Shown piece by piece: positions 1-6,490 of a stretch of DNA of 17,110 bases. The notes below the pieces were generated by a model, which did not search any database, was not told the DNA's origin, and was given only the letters and a program-made list of their open reading frames with translations. Source of the stretch: Bacillota bacterium (GTDB lineage: Bacteria; Bacillota; Clostridia; Christensenellales; CAG-138); assembly GCA_023453725.1 (NCBI GenBank), contig JAEXTB010000014.1, forward strand, positions 1-17,110, written 5' to 3'. The position numbers and the translations under genes were made by a program. Within the stretch, counting starts at the first letter, position 1. Each line of letters begins with the position of its first letter.

Positions 1-78
1 GATAGAATGAGTGCGCTTTTATAAAATCATTCGAAAAGGGTTGTTGAAAAGAACCGCGCCAGAGTTTTCACTGTATAC

Positions 79-123
79 AAAAAAGGATAGGGAACGCGGA
101 AGGGGTTGCCTCCCGCGTTCCCT
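79..123 (-). terminator. Intrinsic terminator of the sugar-phosphate operon
   Basis: An 11-bp perfect stem (AGGGAACGCGG at 89-99 pairs with CCGCGTTCCCT at 113-123) is followed, reading on the minus strand, by a short spacer and a run of six T (79-84). It begins 10 bases after the stop codon of the last gene of the minus-strand operon. I see no gene between positions 1 and 78. Confidence 0.85.
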
Positions 124-133
124 GAAACATTCG

Positions 134-1399
134 TTACGCGATGGGCGTTGCGTTTGCCAGCAGGTATTTTTCCGCTTCGGGGTTCCACAGGTTGTTGTGC
201 TTTACAACAAGCTCATGCAGGGTCTTGAAGATCGGGTCGGACTTGCCCTTTTCTTCAAAATCTGTAATTGCGGTCAGCGGCATGCTGATCTGGGTATAGA
301 TAAGCTTCTTGCCGCCGGGAATGTGCGGGAGGTTGAGCGTGGTTTCTACAACGCTGTCCAGACCGCCCACATGCGTGATCATGGACGCAGGGTTCAATTT
401 GCCCGCCGCCATCATTTCAATGGCTTCGCGCATATCATCCGTGTTGCCGCCGGAGGTGCCCACGATGTGGTGTGCGGCGTAGTGGACGTTGTAGAAGTTC
501 AATTCCGCCTTGAACTCCGTGTTGGAGGGGCCGGCAAAGAAGTTCAGGCAGCCGTCGAAACCGAGGATGGCGTTGCCCTGCTCTACAACCGGCTTCACAG
601 GCGCGAACACCATGACGTCGTCATACCCCGTGCCGCCGGAGAGTTCCATCAGCTTTGCGACAGGGTCGCTTTCCTTGGCGGTGTTGAGGTAGATAAGCGT
701 AATGCCCAGTTCCTTTGCGTGCTCCACGGTGTAGATGCTCTGTGCGCGGGCAAGGCGCGCGTCGTCAATATCCGTCACCACGATGAGGCCCGGCCTGCGG
801 TCGCAGTGGAGCGCATAGTCAATCGCGCCAAGGCCCATGGGGCCAACGGAAGCGAGCAGCGCCAGCTTGCCGCCTTCTACAATACCCATCTGGTGGACAT
901 AGCTGCCGGGCTTGGTGTGATACATGGCGTGGTAGGTGCCGATGATGCAGCTCACGGGTTCAGCCAGGGAGCCGTAAAAGTAGACGTCGGAATCATAGTG
1001 GAAGAGGCAATCCATCTCCATGATTTCCATGGGGATGTTCACTGCCGTGGCGTCGCCGCCGCAGTTGCGGTAGGAGTAGCCGGGGGCTTCCAAAGCGCCC
1101 TTGTAAAAGTGCGCGGGCTGGATGGCAAAATGATCGCCGGGCTTAAACTTATTCTTCCACTTTTCGCCCACTTCCAGGATTTCGCCGCAGAATTCGTGGC
1201 CGATGATGGTGGGATTGGTGGCAACGTCATTGGGAACGCGCTTGTGCGCAGGCCCCTGAATGGCTGCTTTATAAGAGCTCATGCAGATGCTGTCCGAGAT
1301 TACTTTTGCGCGCACCTCGTCGGGTTTGAGGGCGTCGAGTTCAAATTCTTCCAGCCTGAGGTCATTTGCTCCGTAAAGCCGTACTGCCTTTGTCTTCAT
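134..1399 (-). CDS. sorE: Zinc-dependent MDR dehydrogenase, L-sorbose-1-phosphate reductase type
   Basis: Medium-chain alcohol dehydrogenase of 421 aa, longer than the usual 340-360 aa, as in the sorbose-phosphate reductase branch. Its members reduce L-sorbose 1-phosphate to D-glucitol 6-phosphate in the cytoplasm. Seen in the sequence: an N-terminal GroES-like fold with SICMSSYKAAIQG (residues 37-49, Cys39 as the likely catalytic zinc ligand), GHE at 67-69, a Rossmann nucleotide site around GPMGLGA (186-192) and an acidic D210 after the second strand, which hints at NAD(H). The start was set at 1399, not the upstream ATG at 1471, because AAAGGAAC lies directly upstream and the first residues then match the family; the longer version would overlap the preceding gene. 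It is the last gene of the operon, 37 bp after the PHP gene. The family call comes from remembered sequence features; the exact substrate is inferred. Confidence 0.78.
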   Translation of the reverse strand: MKTKAVRLYGANDLRLEEFELDALKPDEVRAKVISDSICMSSYKAAIQGPAHKRVPNDVATNPTIIGHEFCGEILEVGEKWKNKFKPGDHFAIQPAHFYKGALEAPGYSYRNCGGDATAVNIPMEIMEMDCLFHYDSDVYFYGSLAEPVSCIIGTYHAMYHTKPGSYVHQMGIVEGGKLALLASVGPMGLGAIDYALHCDRRPGLIVVTDIDDARLARAQSIYTVEHAKELGITLIYLNTAKESDPVAKLMELSGGTGYDDVMVFAPVKPVVEQGNAILGFDGCLNFFAGPSNTEFKAELNFYNVHYAAHHIVGTSGGNTDDMREAIEMMAAGKLNPASMITHVGGLDSVVETTLNLPHIPGGKKLIYTQISMPLTAITDFEEKGKSDPIFKTLHELVVKHNNLWNPEAEKYLLANATPIA

Positions 1400-1436
1400 A
1401 GTCTGTTCCTTTCCGGGCGATGGCCCTGCCTCAATT

Positions 1437-2612
1437 TTAAAATATTTTCTTTTCTCCGCGTTCATGGGCAATCAGCGCCCATGTCGCATCAATTAAATTG
1501 GAAAACTGCGGATCTTCCATGGCCTTACACACAAAATCCTGACGCGGGGAGTTGATGTCCTCGCCGCTGATTTCAAACATGCCATAGGTCTTGCACAGCG
1601 TGCGCAGCCGGTCGAGCTGAGCTCTTGTGTTGCGCGGCGGCATATAGGTTACGGCGCGCACGTTATAGTCCTTCAGTACGCCGAACAGTTCGTCAAGGTA
1701 CTCATCTTCAAACTTTTGCGCTTTTTTATCGCCCGTTACGCTGTCCACCACATCGCCTAAGTAGGCATAGCAGAATATCGCGCCAACGTCGGAAGCGAGC
1801 TTCACGGCTTCCTCGAGCTTCAGGCATTCGTCCGTTGCCGGGATAAACACGAGCGGTACAAAGGCACTTTTTAGTATACCTAACAAATCATACTCATAAA
1901 AGAGGTAGCCGGTATCCAGCAGCAACTTTTTCTGTTTTTCGGAAAGCGCCACACCCAGTTTTTCCAACAGGGCAACGGTGCCTTCGCCGCGGCCCGCGCG
2001 CGCTACAATTTTGTGGGCCAGCGCGTACATCAGGTGCCGCTCCGTCACGCTGCCGCCCAAGGCGTACTGGGAAAGCGGCAGCACATCCGCGTCGAAATCC
2101 AGCCGGATGCCGTGGGGGGAGAGCATTGCGTCTATCTTTTGCGTCATCGCCCGGTTTCTTGCATTGCGTTTTTCACGCAGTGGGGCAAACGCAGTTTGCA
2201 GCGTGTCAATCTTACCGTGCGGGACGGCGTGCATCGTCATGTAACTCACGCCGGATTGGTCCGGGTTGTTGGTAGTGCGATGCTCAAGCGGCGTTCCCGC
2301 CATGCTGACCCGGCACTCCATACCGATTGTGGTCGGTACGCCTAGGATATTCCCCGCTTCTAAAAATTCCTTCGCGCCGCCGATGCTGTCATGGTCCATA
2401 ATACCCGCGGTGCACAAGCCTGCTGCGCGCGCAAAATACACTGCCGCTGTCGGCGAATACGGAGAGAACGAGTATGTCGTATGAATGTGGTTGTTAATAT
2501 AGCGCGGATCCGTGGGGGGCAGCACAGCCTTTTCCGCAATGGCCTGCAACGCGGCAAGCCGCGCTTCTTTCCCTGGCTGGTTGAGCTCGCCGAGTATTCG
2601 CTGATCCATCAT
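1437..2612 (-). CDS. PHP-domain metal-dependent phosphoesterase
   Basis: A 391-aa cytoplasmic protein of the PHP (polymerase and histidinol phosphatase) superfamily, which hydrolyses phosphoesters with a cluster of two or three metal ions. Likely metal ligands can be read: NHIHT (His42, His44), MDHDSI (His74, Asp75), GMEC (Glu99), MTMH (His128) and a late GEDIN (Asp352). The roughly 220 residues between the N-terminal motifs and the last one include a long insertion compared with a minimal PHP domain of about 250 aa. GGAAGG stands 8 nt upstream of the ATG at 2612; the Met at 2609 is the alternative. It lies between two sugar-phosphate dehydrogenase genes with gaps of 33 and 37 bp, so it probably acts on a sugar phosphate or related metabolite of that pathway. 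This is inference: no substrate-specific motif is recognised. Confidence 0.8.
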   Translation of the reverse strand: MMDQRILGELNQPGKEARLAALQAIAEKAVLPPTDPRYINNHIHTTYSFSPYSPTAAVYFARAAGLCTAGIMDHDSIGGAKEFLEAGNILGVPTTIGMECRVSMAGTPLEHRTTNNPDQSGVSYMTMHAVPHGKIDTLQTAFAPLREKRNARNRAMTQKIDAMLSPHGIRLDFDADVLPLSQYALGGSVTERHLMYALAHKIVARAGRGEGTVALLEKLGVALSEKQKKLLLDTGYLFYEYDLLGILKSAFVPLVFIPATDECLKLEEAVKLASDVGAIFCYAYLGDVVDSVTGDKKAQKFEDEYLDELFGVLKDYNVRAVTYMPPRNTRAQLDRLRTLCKTYGMFEISGEDINSPRQDFVCKAMEDPQFSNLIDATWALIAHERGEKKIF

Positions 2613-2645
2613 ATCTTTACCCTTCCCATGTTCTGATCAATCAAG

Positions 2646-3521
2646 TTAATGCAGCATGTTCTGGCCGCCGGTGACAGGGATGGCCTGGCCGGTCTCATAA
2701 TCCTGTTCCACGGCATAGAATATGGCTTTCGCAACATCCTTGGGGAAACAGCCGCGGCGCATGGGGACAAGGCTTTCGTAATGTTTCTTGACGTCGGCGG
2801 TCGTCTTCGCACCCGGTACCTTGCCCGCGTTCAAATACTGCACGAACAGGCCGCGCTGCGGGTCCATCCACAAAGGGCCGTCCAGGAAGTTGCCCGGGCA
2901 GATGGCATTGACCTTGATACGGAAGGGGCAAAGCTCCAGCGCGAAGCTTTCCACCAAACCGATGCCGCCGAACTTGCTGCCAGCATAGGCAAAGTTCTTG
3001 TTGGAACCGGTGAGGCCGCTTTTGGAGTTGATCTGTATAATATCGCCGGACCAGTCCGGATTTGCAGCAAACTGCGCCTTCATGACGCGGGAAGCGTACT
3101 TGGCGCACAGGAAGAACGCCGTATAGTTGATGGAAGTGACGAATTCGAAGTCCTTCTTTTCCAGTTCGTCGAGACTCCCCGCCTTCAATACCCCGGCGTT
3201 GCTGACAAACAGGTCCAGCCCATGAAACCGCTCCACCGTAGCGCCGATCATGGCGGCGACGCTTTCTTCATTGGAAACATCGACTTTTACGGCAAACGCG
3301 CGCTCGCCAAGCTCTTTTGCGACTTCGGCTGCCAGCGTTTCATTCAAATCGGCGACCACAACGCAGGCACCTTCATTGTAAAGCTCTTCTGCAATGCCAC
3401 GGCCAAAGCCCTGTGCGCTGCCCGTAACAATGGCTATTTTTCCGCCCAGCCTTCCGGGAACGTTCTGGCGGTCTTTCGCGTGTTCCGCAGCGAGTTGTTC
3501 CCATTTGCCCATATCCAGCAT
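2646..3521 (-). CDS. SDR-family dehydrogenase, sorbitol-6-phosphate 2-dehydrogenase type
   Basis: Short-chain dehydrogenase of 291 aa with all classical motifs: nucleotide-binding TGSAQGFG (33-40), Asp58 after the second strand (NAD preference), NAG (108-110), the catalytic serine in INSKSG (Ser166 or Ser168), and YAGSK (Tyr179, Lys183). The C-terminal IPVTGGQNML resembles SrlD/GutD enzymes, which oxidise D-glucitol 6-phosphate to fructose 6-phosphate. An N-terminal extension of about 25 residues precedes the Rossmann fold. The ATG at 3521 follows a strong GGGAGGAAA. It is the first gene of the operon and the downstream MDR enzyme makes its presumed substrate, which supports the call. No PTS or kinase gene is in the window, so uptake must be encoded elsewhere. 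Another polyol-phosphate substrate remains possible. Confidence 0.75.
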   Translation of the reverse strand: MLDMGKWEQLAAEHAKDRQNVPGRLGGKIAIVTGSAQGFGRGIAEELYNEGACVVVADLNETLAAEVAKELGERAFAVKVDVSNEESVAAMIGATVERFHGLDLFVSNAGVLKAGSLDELEKKDFEFVTSINYTAFFLCAKYASRVMKAQFAANPDWSGDIIQINSKSGLTGSNKNFAYAGSKFGGIGLVESFALELCPFRIKVNAICPGNFLDGPLWMDPQRGLFVQYLNAGKVPGAKTTADVKKHYESLVPMRRGCFPKDVAKAIFYAVEQDYETGQAIPVTGGQNMLH

Positions 3522-3553
3522 GTTTGATTTCCTCCCGGCAACACTATTCTTGA

Positions 3554-3581
3554 ATTAAAAATGCGGACAAGTAGTTGTCCA
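3554..3581 (-). promoter_or_regulatory. Promoter of the sugar-phosphate operon
   Basis: On the minus strand TGGACA (3576-3581) and TTTAAT (3554-3559) are separated by 16 bp, each matching the sigma-A hexamer at five of six positions. Transcription would begin near 3547, leaving a short leader before the SDR start codon. Confidence 0.55.
3565..3580. promoter_or_regulatory. Palindromic operator candidate
   Basis: GGACAA-4 nt-TTGTCC is a perfect 6-bp inverted repeat covering the -35 hexamer and half of the spacer of the operon promoter. This is where a repressor would block RNA polymerase. No regulator gene for the operon is in the window. Confidence 0.5.
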
Positions 3582-3598
3582 CGGCTAAGAAAATAGGT

Positions 3599-3627
3599 TA
3601 CGAATCTGCTCGAAAGTCGGATTCGTA
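3599..3627. repeat. 8-bp inverted repeat upstream of the sugar operon promoter
   Basis: TACGAATC (3599-3606) and GATTCGTA (3620-3627) are perfect inverted arms 13 nt apart, just upstream of the operon promoter. It may be an activator or second repressor site. Apart from the two promoters, the operator and this repeat I see nothing definite in the 323-bp divergent intergenic region 3522-3844. Confidence 0.4.
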
Positions 3628-3770
3628 TCACAATTCCATGGAGCTCATTCTATAATAGAGTCTGCTTGTACATAGCATACCATACAACGTTGCGCAGTGT
3701 AAAATATTTTCACTCCAAATGTTTGAAAGTAACAACAAATTGCTATCCCATCACAAGAAATGAACATCGC

Positions 3771-3800
3771 TTGCTGATATTGCCGCGCGCGTGCTATGAT
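3771..3800 (+). promoter_or_regulatory. Promoter of the two-component system genes
   Basis: TTGCTG (3771-3776), an 18-bp spacer and TATGAT (3795-3800), with a TG one base before the -10 (extended -10). It lies 44 bp upstream of the response regulator start. Confidence 0.55.
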
Positions 3801-3844
3801 CCGTAGAAGGGAACAATTGTTAATACAGGCTGGAGGAACATGCC

Positions 3845-4552
3845 ATGCAGCAGAATACGGGCATATCCACGAGCATTTTGATTGTCGAAGACGATGCGGT
3901 GATTTCAGGGCTTGTTGCCAAGGGGCTTTCACGGTGGGGCTACGCACCCTGTTTGGTGGAGGACTTTTCAGATGTGATGCAGGCGTTCTTTAAATGCCGC
4001 CCGCAGCTTGTGTTGATGGATATCGCGCTTCCCTATTATAATGGGTACTACTGGTGCACAGAAATCCGCAAGGTTTCCGATGTGCCGGTTGTGTTTCTTT
4101 CCTCCCGCACGGAGGATATGGATATTGTCATGGCCATGCAGATGGGCGGGGACGATTACCTGACCAAGCCGTTTTCCATGGAAGTATTGATTGCAAAGCT
4201 GCAGGCTGTGTTGAGAAGAAGCGGCGGATCAGCGCCGCAGGATCAGGAGTTTGCAGGCGCCAGGCTTGCAGCGGGGGAAGGGTGCCTGTATACGCGGGAC
4301 GGAAAACTGGAGCTGACCAAAAACGAGCTCCGCATTCTACAGCTTTTGCTTTCCCACAAAGGGCAGATCGTCTCCCGGGATGATATCATGCTGAAGCTCT
4401 GGGACAGCGACAGTTATATTGATGATAATACCCTCACTGTCAATATGAACCGGTTGCGGCGCAAGCTGGAGCCTATAGGTCTCTCCGGCTGCATTGTCAC
4501 CCGTAAGGGGGAAGGATACCAGCTTCTTGAAGAACCTGCAACGGAAGCATAG
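3845..4552 (+). CDS. OmpR/PhoB-type response regulator (BceR-like)
   Basis: A 235-aa response regulator. The receiver domain (about 11-125) shows the acidic pocket EDD (15-17), the phospho-acceptor Asp59 in LVLMDIALP, Ser86 in place of the conserved Thr/Ser, and Lys108 in LTKPF. The C-terminal winged helix (about 140-228) has the usual DDNTLTVNMNRLRRKLE helix and a KGEGY wing. GGAGGA lies 7 nt before the ATG at 3845. It is followed after 8 nt by a short two-helix sensor kinase and then a BceAB-type ABC transporter, so it is most likely the BceR/GraR-type regulator that switches on that transporter. Its probable target is the exact direct repeat at 5611-5642; this link is inferred. Confidence 0.9.
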   Translation: MQQNTGISTSILIVEDDAVISGLVAKGLSRWGYAPCLVEDFSDVMQAFFKCRPQLVLMDIALPYYNGYYWCTEIRKVSDVPVVFLSSRTEDMDIVMAMQMGGDDYLTKPFSMEVLIAKLQAVLRRSGGSAPQDQEFAGARLAAGEGCLYTRDGKLELTKNELRILQLLLSHKGQIVSRDDIMLKLWDSDSYIDDNTLTVNMNRLRRKLEPIGLSGCIVTRKGEGYQLLEEPATEA

Positions 4553-4560
4553 GGGGCTAT

Positions 4561-5598
4561 ATGCCGCGTAACGCGAATAAACAGATGAGAAAAGTGAAGC
4601 GTCTGCCGTTTTGGAAGGGTGTCCTCTTTTACATCGGCTACCGAAAGGCGCTTTTCCTTTTTTATATTCTAAGTACCGCGCTTGTCGCAAGCTTTTGGGC
4701 GCTCAACGGAACGCCAATAGAAGATATCCGCTACAGCCTGCTGCTTGGGGCGTTGGTGCTGATCTTGATTGTTGGGCTGGATCTGTTTGCCATACTTCGG
4801 CGTCTTCGCGCATTGATGGAGATACAAGAGCACCTGAACGAATTCGAACAGGAACTTCCCGAGGGCGGGAACAGGGTGGAGCGCCTTTATTGTGAAATCG
4901 CGGACGGATATCTTTCGCGGCTGCGGCAGGAAAAAGAGGAGCTTTCCATGTCCCACCGTGCGACGATTTCCTATTTTACATTATGGATGCACCAGATCAA
5001 GACCCCCATCGCCGCCATGCGCCTGCTGCTGCAAAGCCCGGAGCTTGACCGGGCGCTCTTAAACCGGCAGCTTTTCGAGGTGGAACGGTATGCGGAGCTT
5101 GCCATGCAGTATGTGCGCGCGGCGGATATCGCAGCCGATCTTGTGCTTGCCCCGTGCAGCATTGAACCGCTGGTCCGTGAAAGCATCCGCAAATACGCGC
5201 CGCTGTTTATTGCAAAAGGGTTGAGCGCGCAGGTGGAGGAAATTGAGCTTGTTGCGCTGACGGATGCCAAATGGTTTTCGTTTGTGTTTGAGCAGCTTCT
5301 TTCCAACGCCGTCAAGTACACGCAGCAGGGTGGCGTAAGGGTTTATTTGGAGGGCTGCGCGCTAATATTGGAGGATACGGGCTGCGGCATCCGGCCGGAG
5401 GACATGCCAAGGGTGTTTGAAAAAGGGTACACCGGCTACAATGGTAGGCTTGATAAACGGGCGAGCGGCATCGGGCTCTACCTTGCGCGCCGCGTATCAG
5501 AGGCGCTGCGCTTAAAACTAGAGCTTCAGTCTGCCTTGGGAAAGGGCACAAAAGCCGTCATGCGGTTTTCGCAGGAGGAAAAGGAGATATTCTCCTGA
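4561..5598 (+). CDS. Intramembrane-sensing histidine kinase (BceS-like)
   Basis: A 345-aa membrane kinase with two closely spaced helices (about 30-47 and 58-78) joined by a loop of roughly ten residues, so there is no real extracellular sensor. This is typical of BceS/GraS kinases, which read the activity of their partner ABC transporter. The H-box is LWMHQIKTP with His144. The ATPase domain shows the N-box LLSNAVKYT (Asn249), G1 EDTGCGI (Asp272), the F-box FEKGYTG and G2 ASGIGLYLAR (301-310). AGGGGG stands 4 nt before the ATG, which is 8 nt after the regulator stop codon. The sensed compound, typically a lipid II cycle-targeting peptide such as bacitracin, cannot be read from the sequence. 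Confidence 0.9.
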   Translation: MPRNANKQMRKVKRLPFWKGVLFYIGYRKALFLFYILSTALVASFWALNGTPIEDIRYSLLLGALVLILIVGLDLFAILRRLRALMEIQEHLNEFEQELPEGGNRVERLYCEIADGYLSRLRQEKEELSMSHRATISYFTLWMHQIKTPIAAMRLLLQSPELDRALLNRQLFEVERYAELAMQYVRAADIAADLVLAPCSIEPLVRESIRKYAPLFIAKGLSAQVEEIELVALTDAKWFSFVFEQLLSNAVKYTQQGGVRVYLEGCALILEDTGCGIRPEDMPRVFEKGYTGYNGRLDKRASGIGLYLARRVSEALRLKLELQSALGKGTKAVMRFSQEEKEIFS

Positions 5599-5610
5599 CC
5601 TCAATGTGAC

Positions 5611-5642
5611 AAAACTGTAAGGTGGGCAGAAAAAACTGTAAG
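5611..5642 (+). promoter_or_regulatory. Direct-repeat binding site candidate for the response regulator
   Basis: AAAACTGTAAG occurs twice without mismatch (5611-5621 and 5632-5642), with starts 21 bp apart, so both copies face the same side of the helix. OmpR/PhoB-type dimers bind such tandem half-sites. The second copy ends about 10 bp upstream of where the -35 box of the promoter at 5673-5681 would lie. Confidence 0.6.
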
Positions 5643-5672
5643 CCGGTTCGATGGATGGCAAACAGGAAAATT

Positions 5673-5681
5673 TGCTACAAT
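5673..5681 (+). promoter_or_regulatory. Activator-dependent promoter (extended -10) of the ABC genes
   Basis: TGCTACAAT is an extended -10 element (TG-n-TACAAT). The position 17 bp upstream reads GGATGG, so there is no usable -35 box. This is expected of a promoter that needs an activator bound at the direct repeat just upstream. Confidence 0.55.
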
Positions 5682-5693
5682 TCCTCCATCACA

Positions 5694-5711
5694 TTTGCCA
5701 GCAGTGGCAAA
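5694..5711 (+). promoter_or_regulatory. Leader hairpin next to the ribosome binding site
   Basis: TTTGCCA (5694-5700) and TGGCAAA (5705-5711) form a perfect 7-bp stem with a GCAG loop. Its last base is the first base of the AGAGGGGG ribosome binding site. It could stabilise the mRNA 5' end or tune translation of the ATPase. Confidence 0.45.
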
Positions 5712-5725
5712 GAGGGGGCACTTTT

Positions 5726-6490
5726 ATGGAACTGTTGAAAATTGATCATGTAAAGCGCGTGTTCAATACGCGTTTGGGGCTGAAGCAATGCGTTGCGCTG
5801 CGGGACGTCAGCTTTGAAGTCAGCGCGGGCGAATTCGTCGCAATCATGGGGCCGTCCGGTTCGGGCAAATCAACGCTTTTGAATATCATCGCTTCGCTCG
5901 ACAAACCGAGCGGCGGAGATGTGTATCTAAGCGGCCGCAGTCTTAAGGCCATCCCGGAGCGGGAGCTTTCGGAATTCCGGCGCGACAACCTCGGGTTCGT
6001 GTTCCAGGATTTTAACCTGCTGGATACGTTCTCGTTGAAAGATAACATCCTGCTGCCTCTCGTTTTAAAGCGTACGCAGCTTGCGGAAATGGAGCAGCGG
6101 CTCTTACCCGTGGCGCAGGAACTGCGCATTACGGAGCTATTGAATAAATTCCCCTACGAGGTGTCCGGCGGTGAAAAGCAACGCGCGGCGGTGGGGCGGG
6201 CCATCATCACCAACCCGCAGCTGCTGCTTGCGGATGAGCCGACAGGGGCGCTTGACTCTCAATCTTCCGCAAATCTTCTTTCCCTGTTTGGCAACCTGAA
6301 CGAAAGAGGCCGTACCATCCTCATGGTCACGCACAGCGCACTTGCCGCAAGCCACGCCGGGCGCGTGCTGTTCATACGTGACGGTGAAATATTCAGCCAG
6401 CTTTACCGCGGGGAGGACAACAACCGCGCGTTCTACGAGCGCATCATCCACAACCTCACCATACTGGAGGACGGGGGTGCGCAGGCATGA
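5726..6490 (+). CDS. ABC transporter ATPase (BceA-like, MacB/LolD type)
   Basis: A 254-aa ATP-binding subunit with Walker A GPSGSGKST (42-50), Q-loop Gln94 in FVFQDFN, signature VSGGE (146-150), Walker B LLLADEPTG (167-175) and H-loop His203. The family moves or frees amphipathic and peptide substrates at the membrane. The start is the ATG at 5726 after AGAGGGGG; an in-frame ATG at 5651 lies in the promoter region and lacks a ribosome binding site. Its stop overlaps the permease start (ATGA), so the two subunits are translationally coupled. Together with the kinase and regulator it forms a Bce-type peptide-resistance module. Confidence 0.93.
   Translation: MELLKIDHVKRVFNTRLGLKQCVALRDVSFEVSAGEFVAIMGPSGSGKSTLLNIIASLDKPSGGDVYLSGRSLKAIPERELSEFRRDNLGFVFQDFNLLDTFSLKDNILLPLVLKRTQLAEMEQRLLPVAQELRITELLNKFPYEVSGGEKQRAAVGRAIITNPQLLLADEPTGALDSQSSANLLSLFGNLNERGRTILMVTHSALAASHAGRVLFIRDGEIFSQLYRGEDNNRAFYERIIHNLTILEDGGAQA

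Noticed and set aside
11..1555. Long plus-strand reading frame of 514 codons
   Set aside because: It is antisense to the well-supported MDR gene and has no family resemblance or ribosome binding site; such mirror frames are common in GC-rich codon usage.
2649..3527. Plus-strand frame of 292 codons over the SDR gene
   Set aside because: It is the exact antisense shadow of the SDR gene, which has all catalytic motifs on the minus strand.
3696..3714. AT-rich imperfect palindrome resembling a catabolite (cre) site
   Set aside because: It lacks the central CG and is one base longer than the cre consensus, with two mismatched symmetric pairs; too weak to call.
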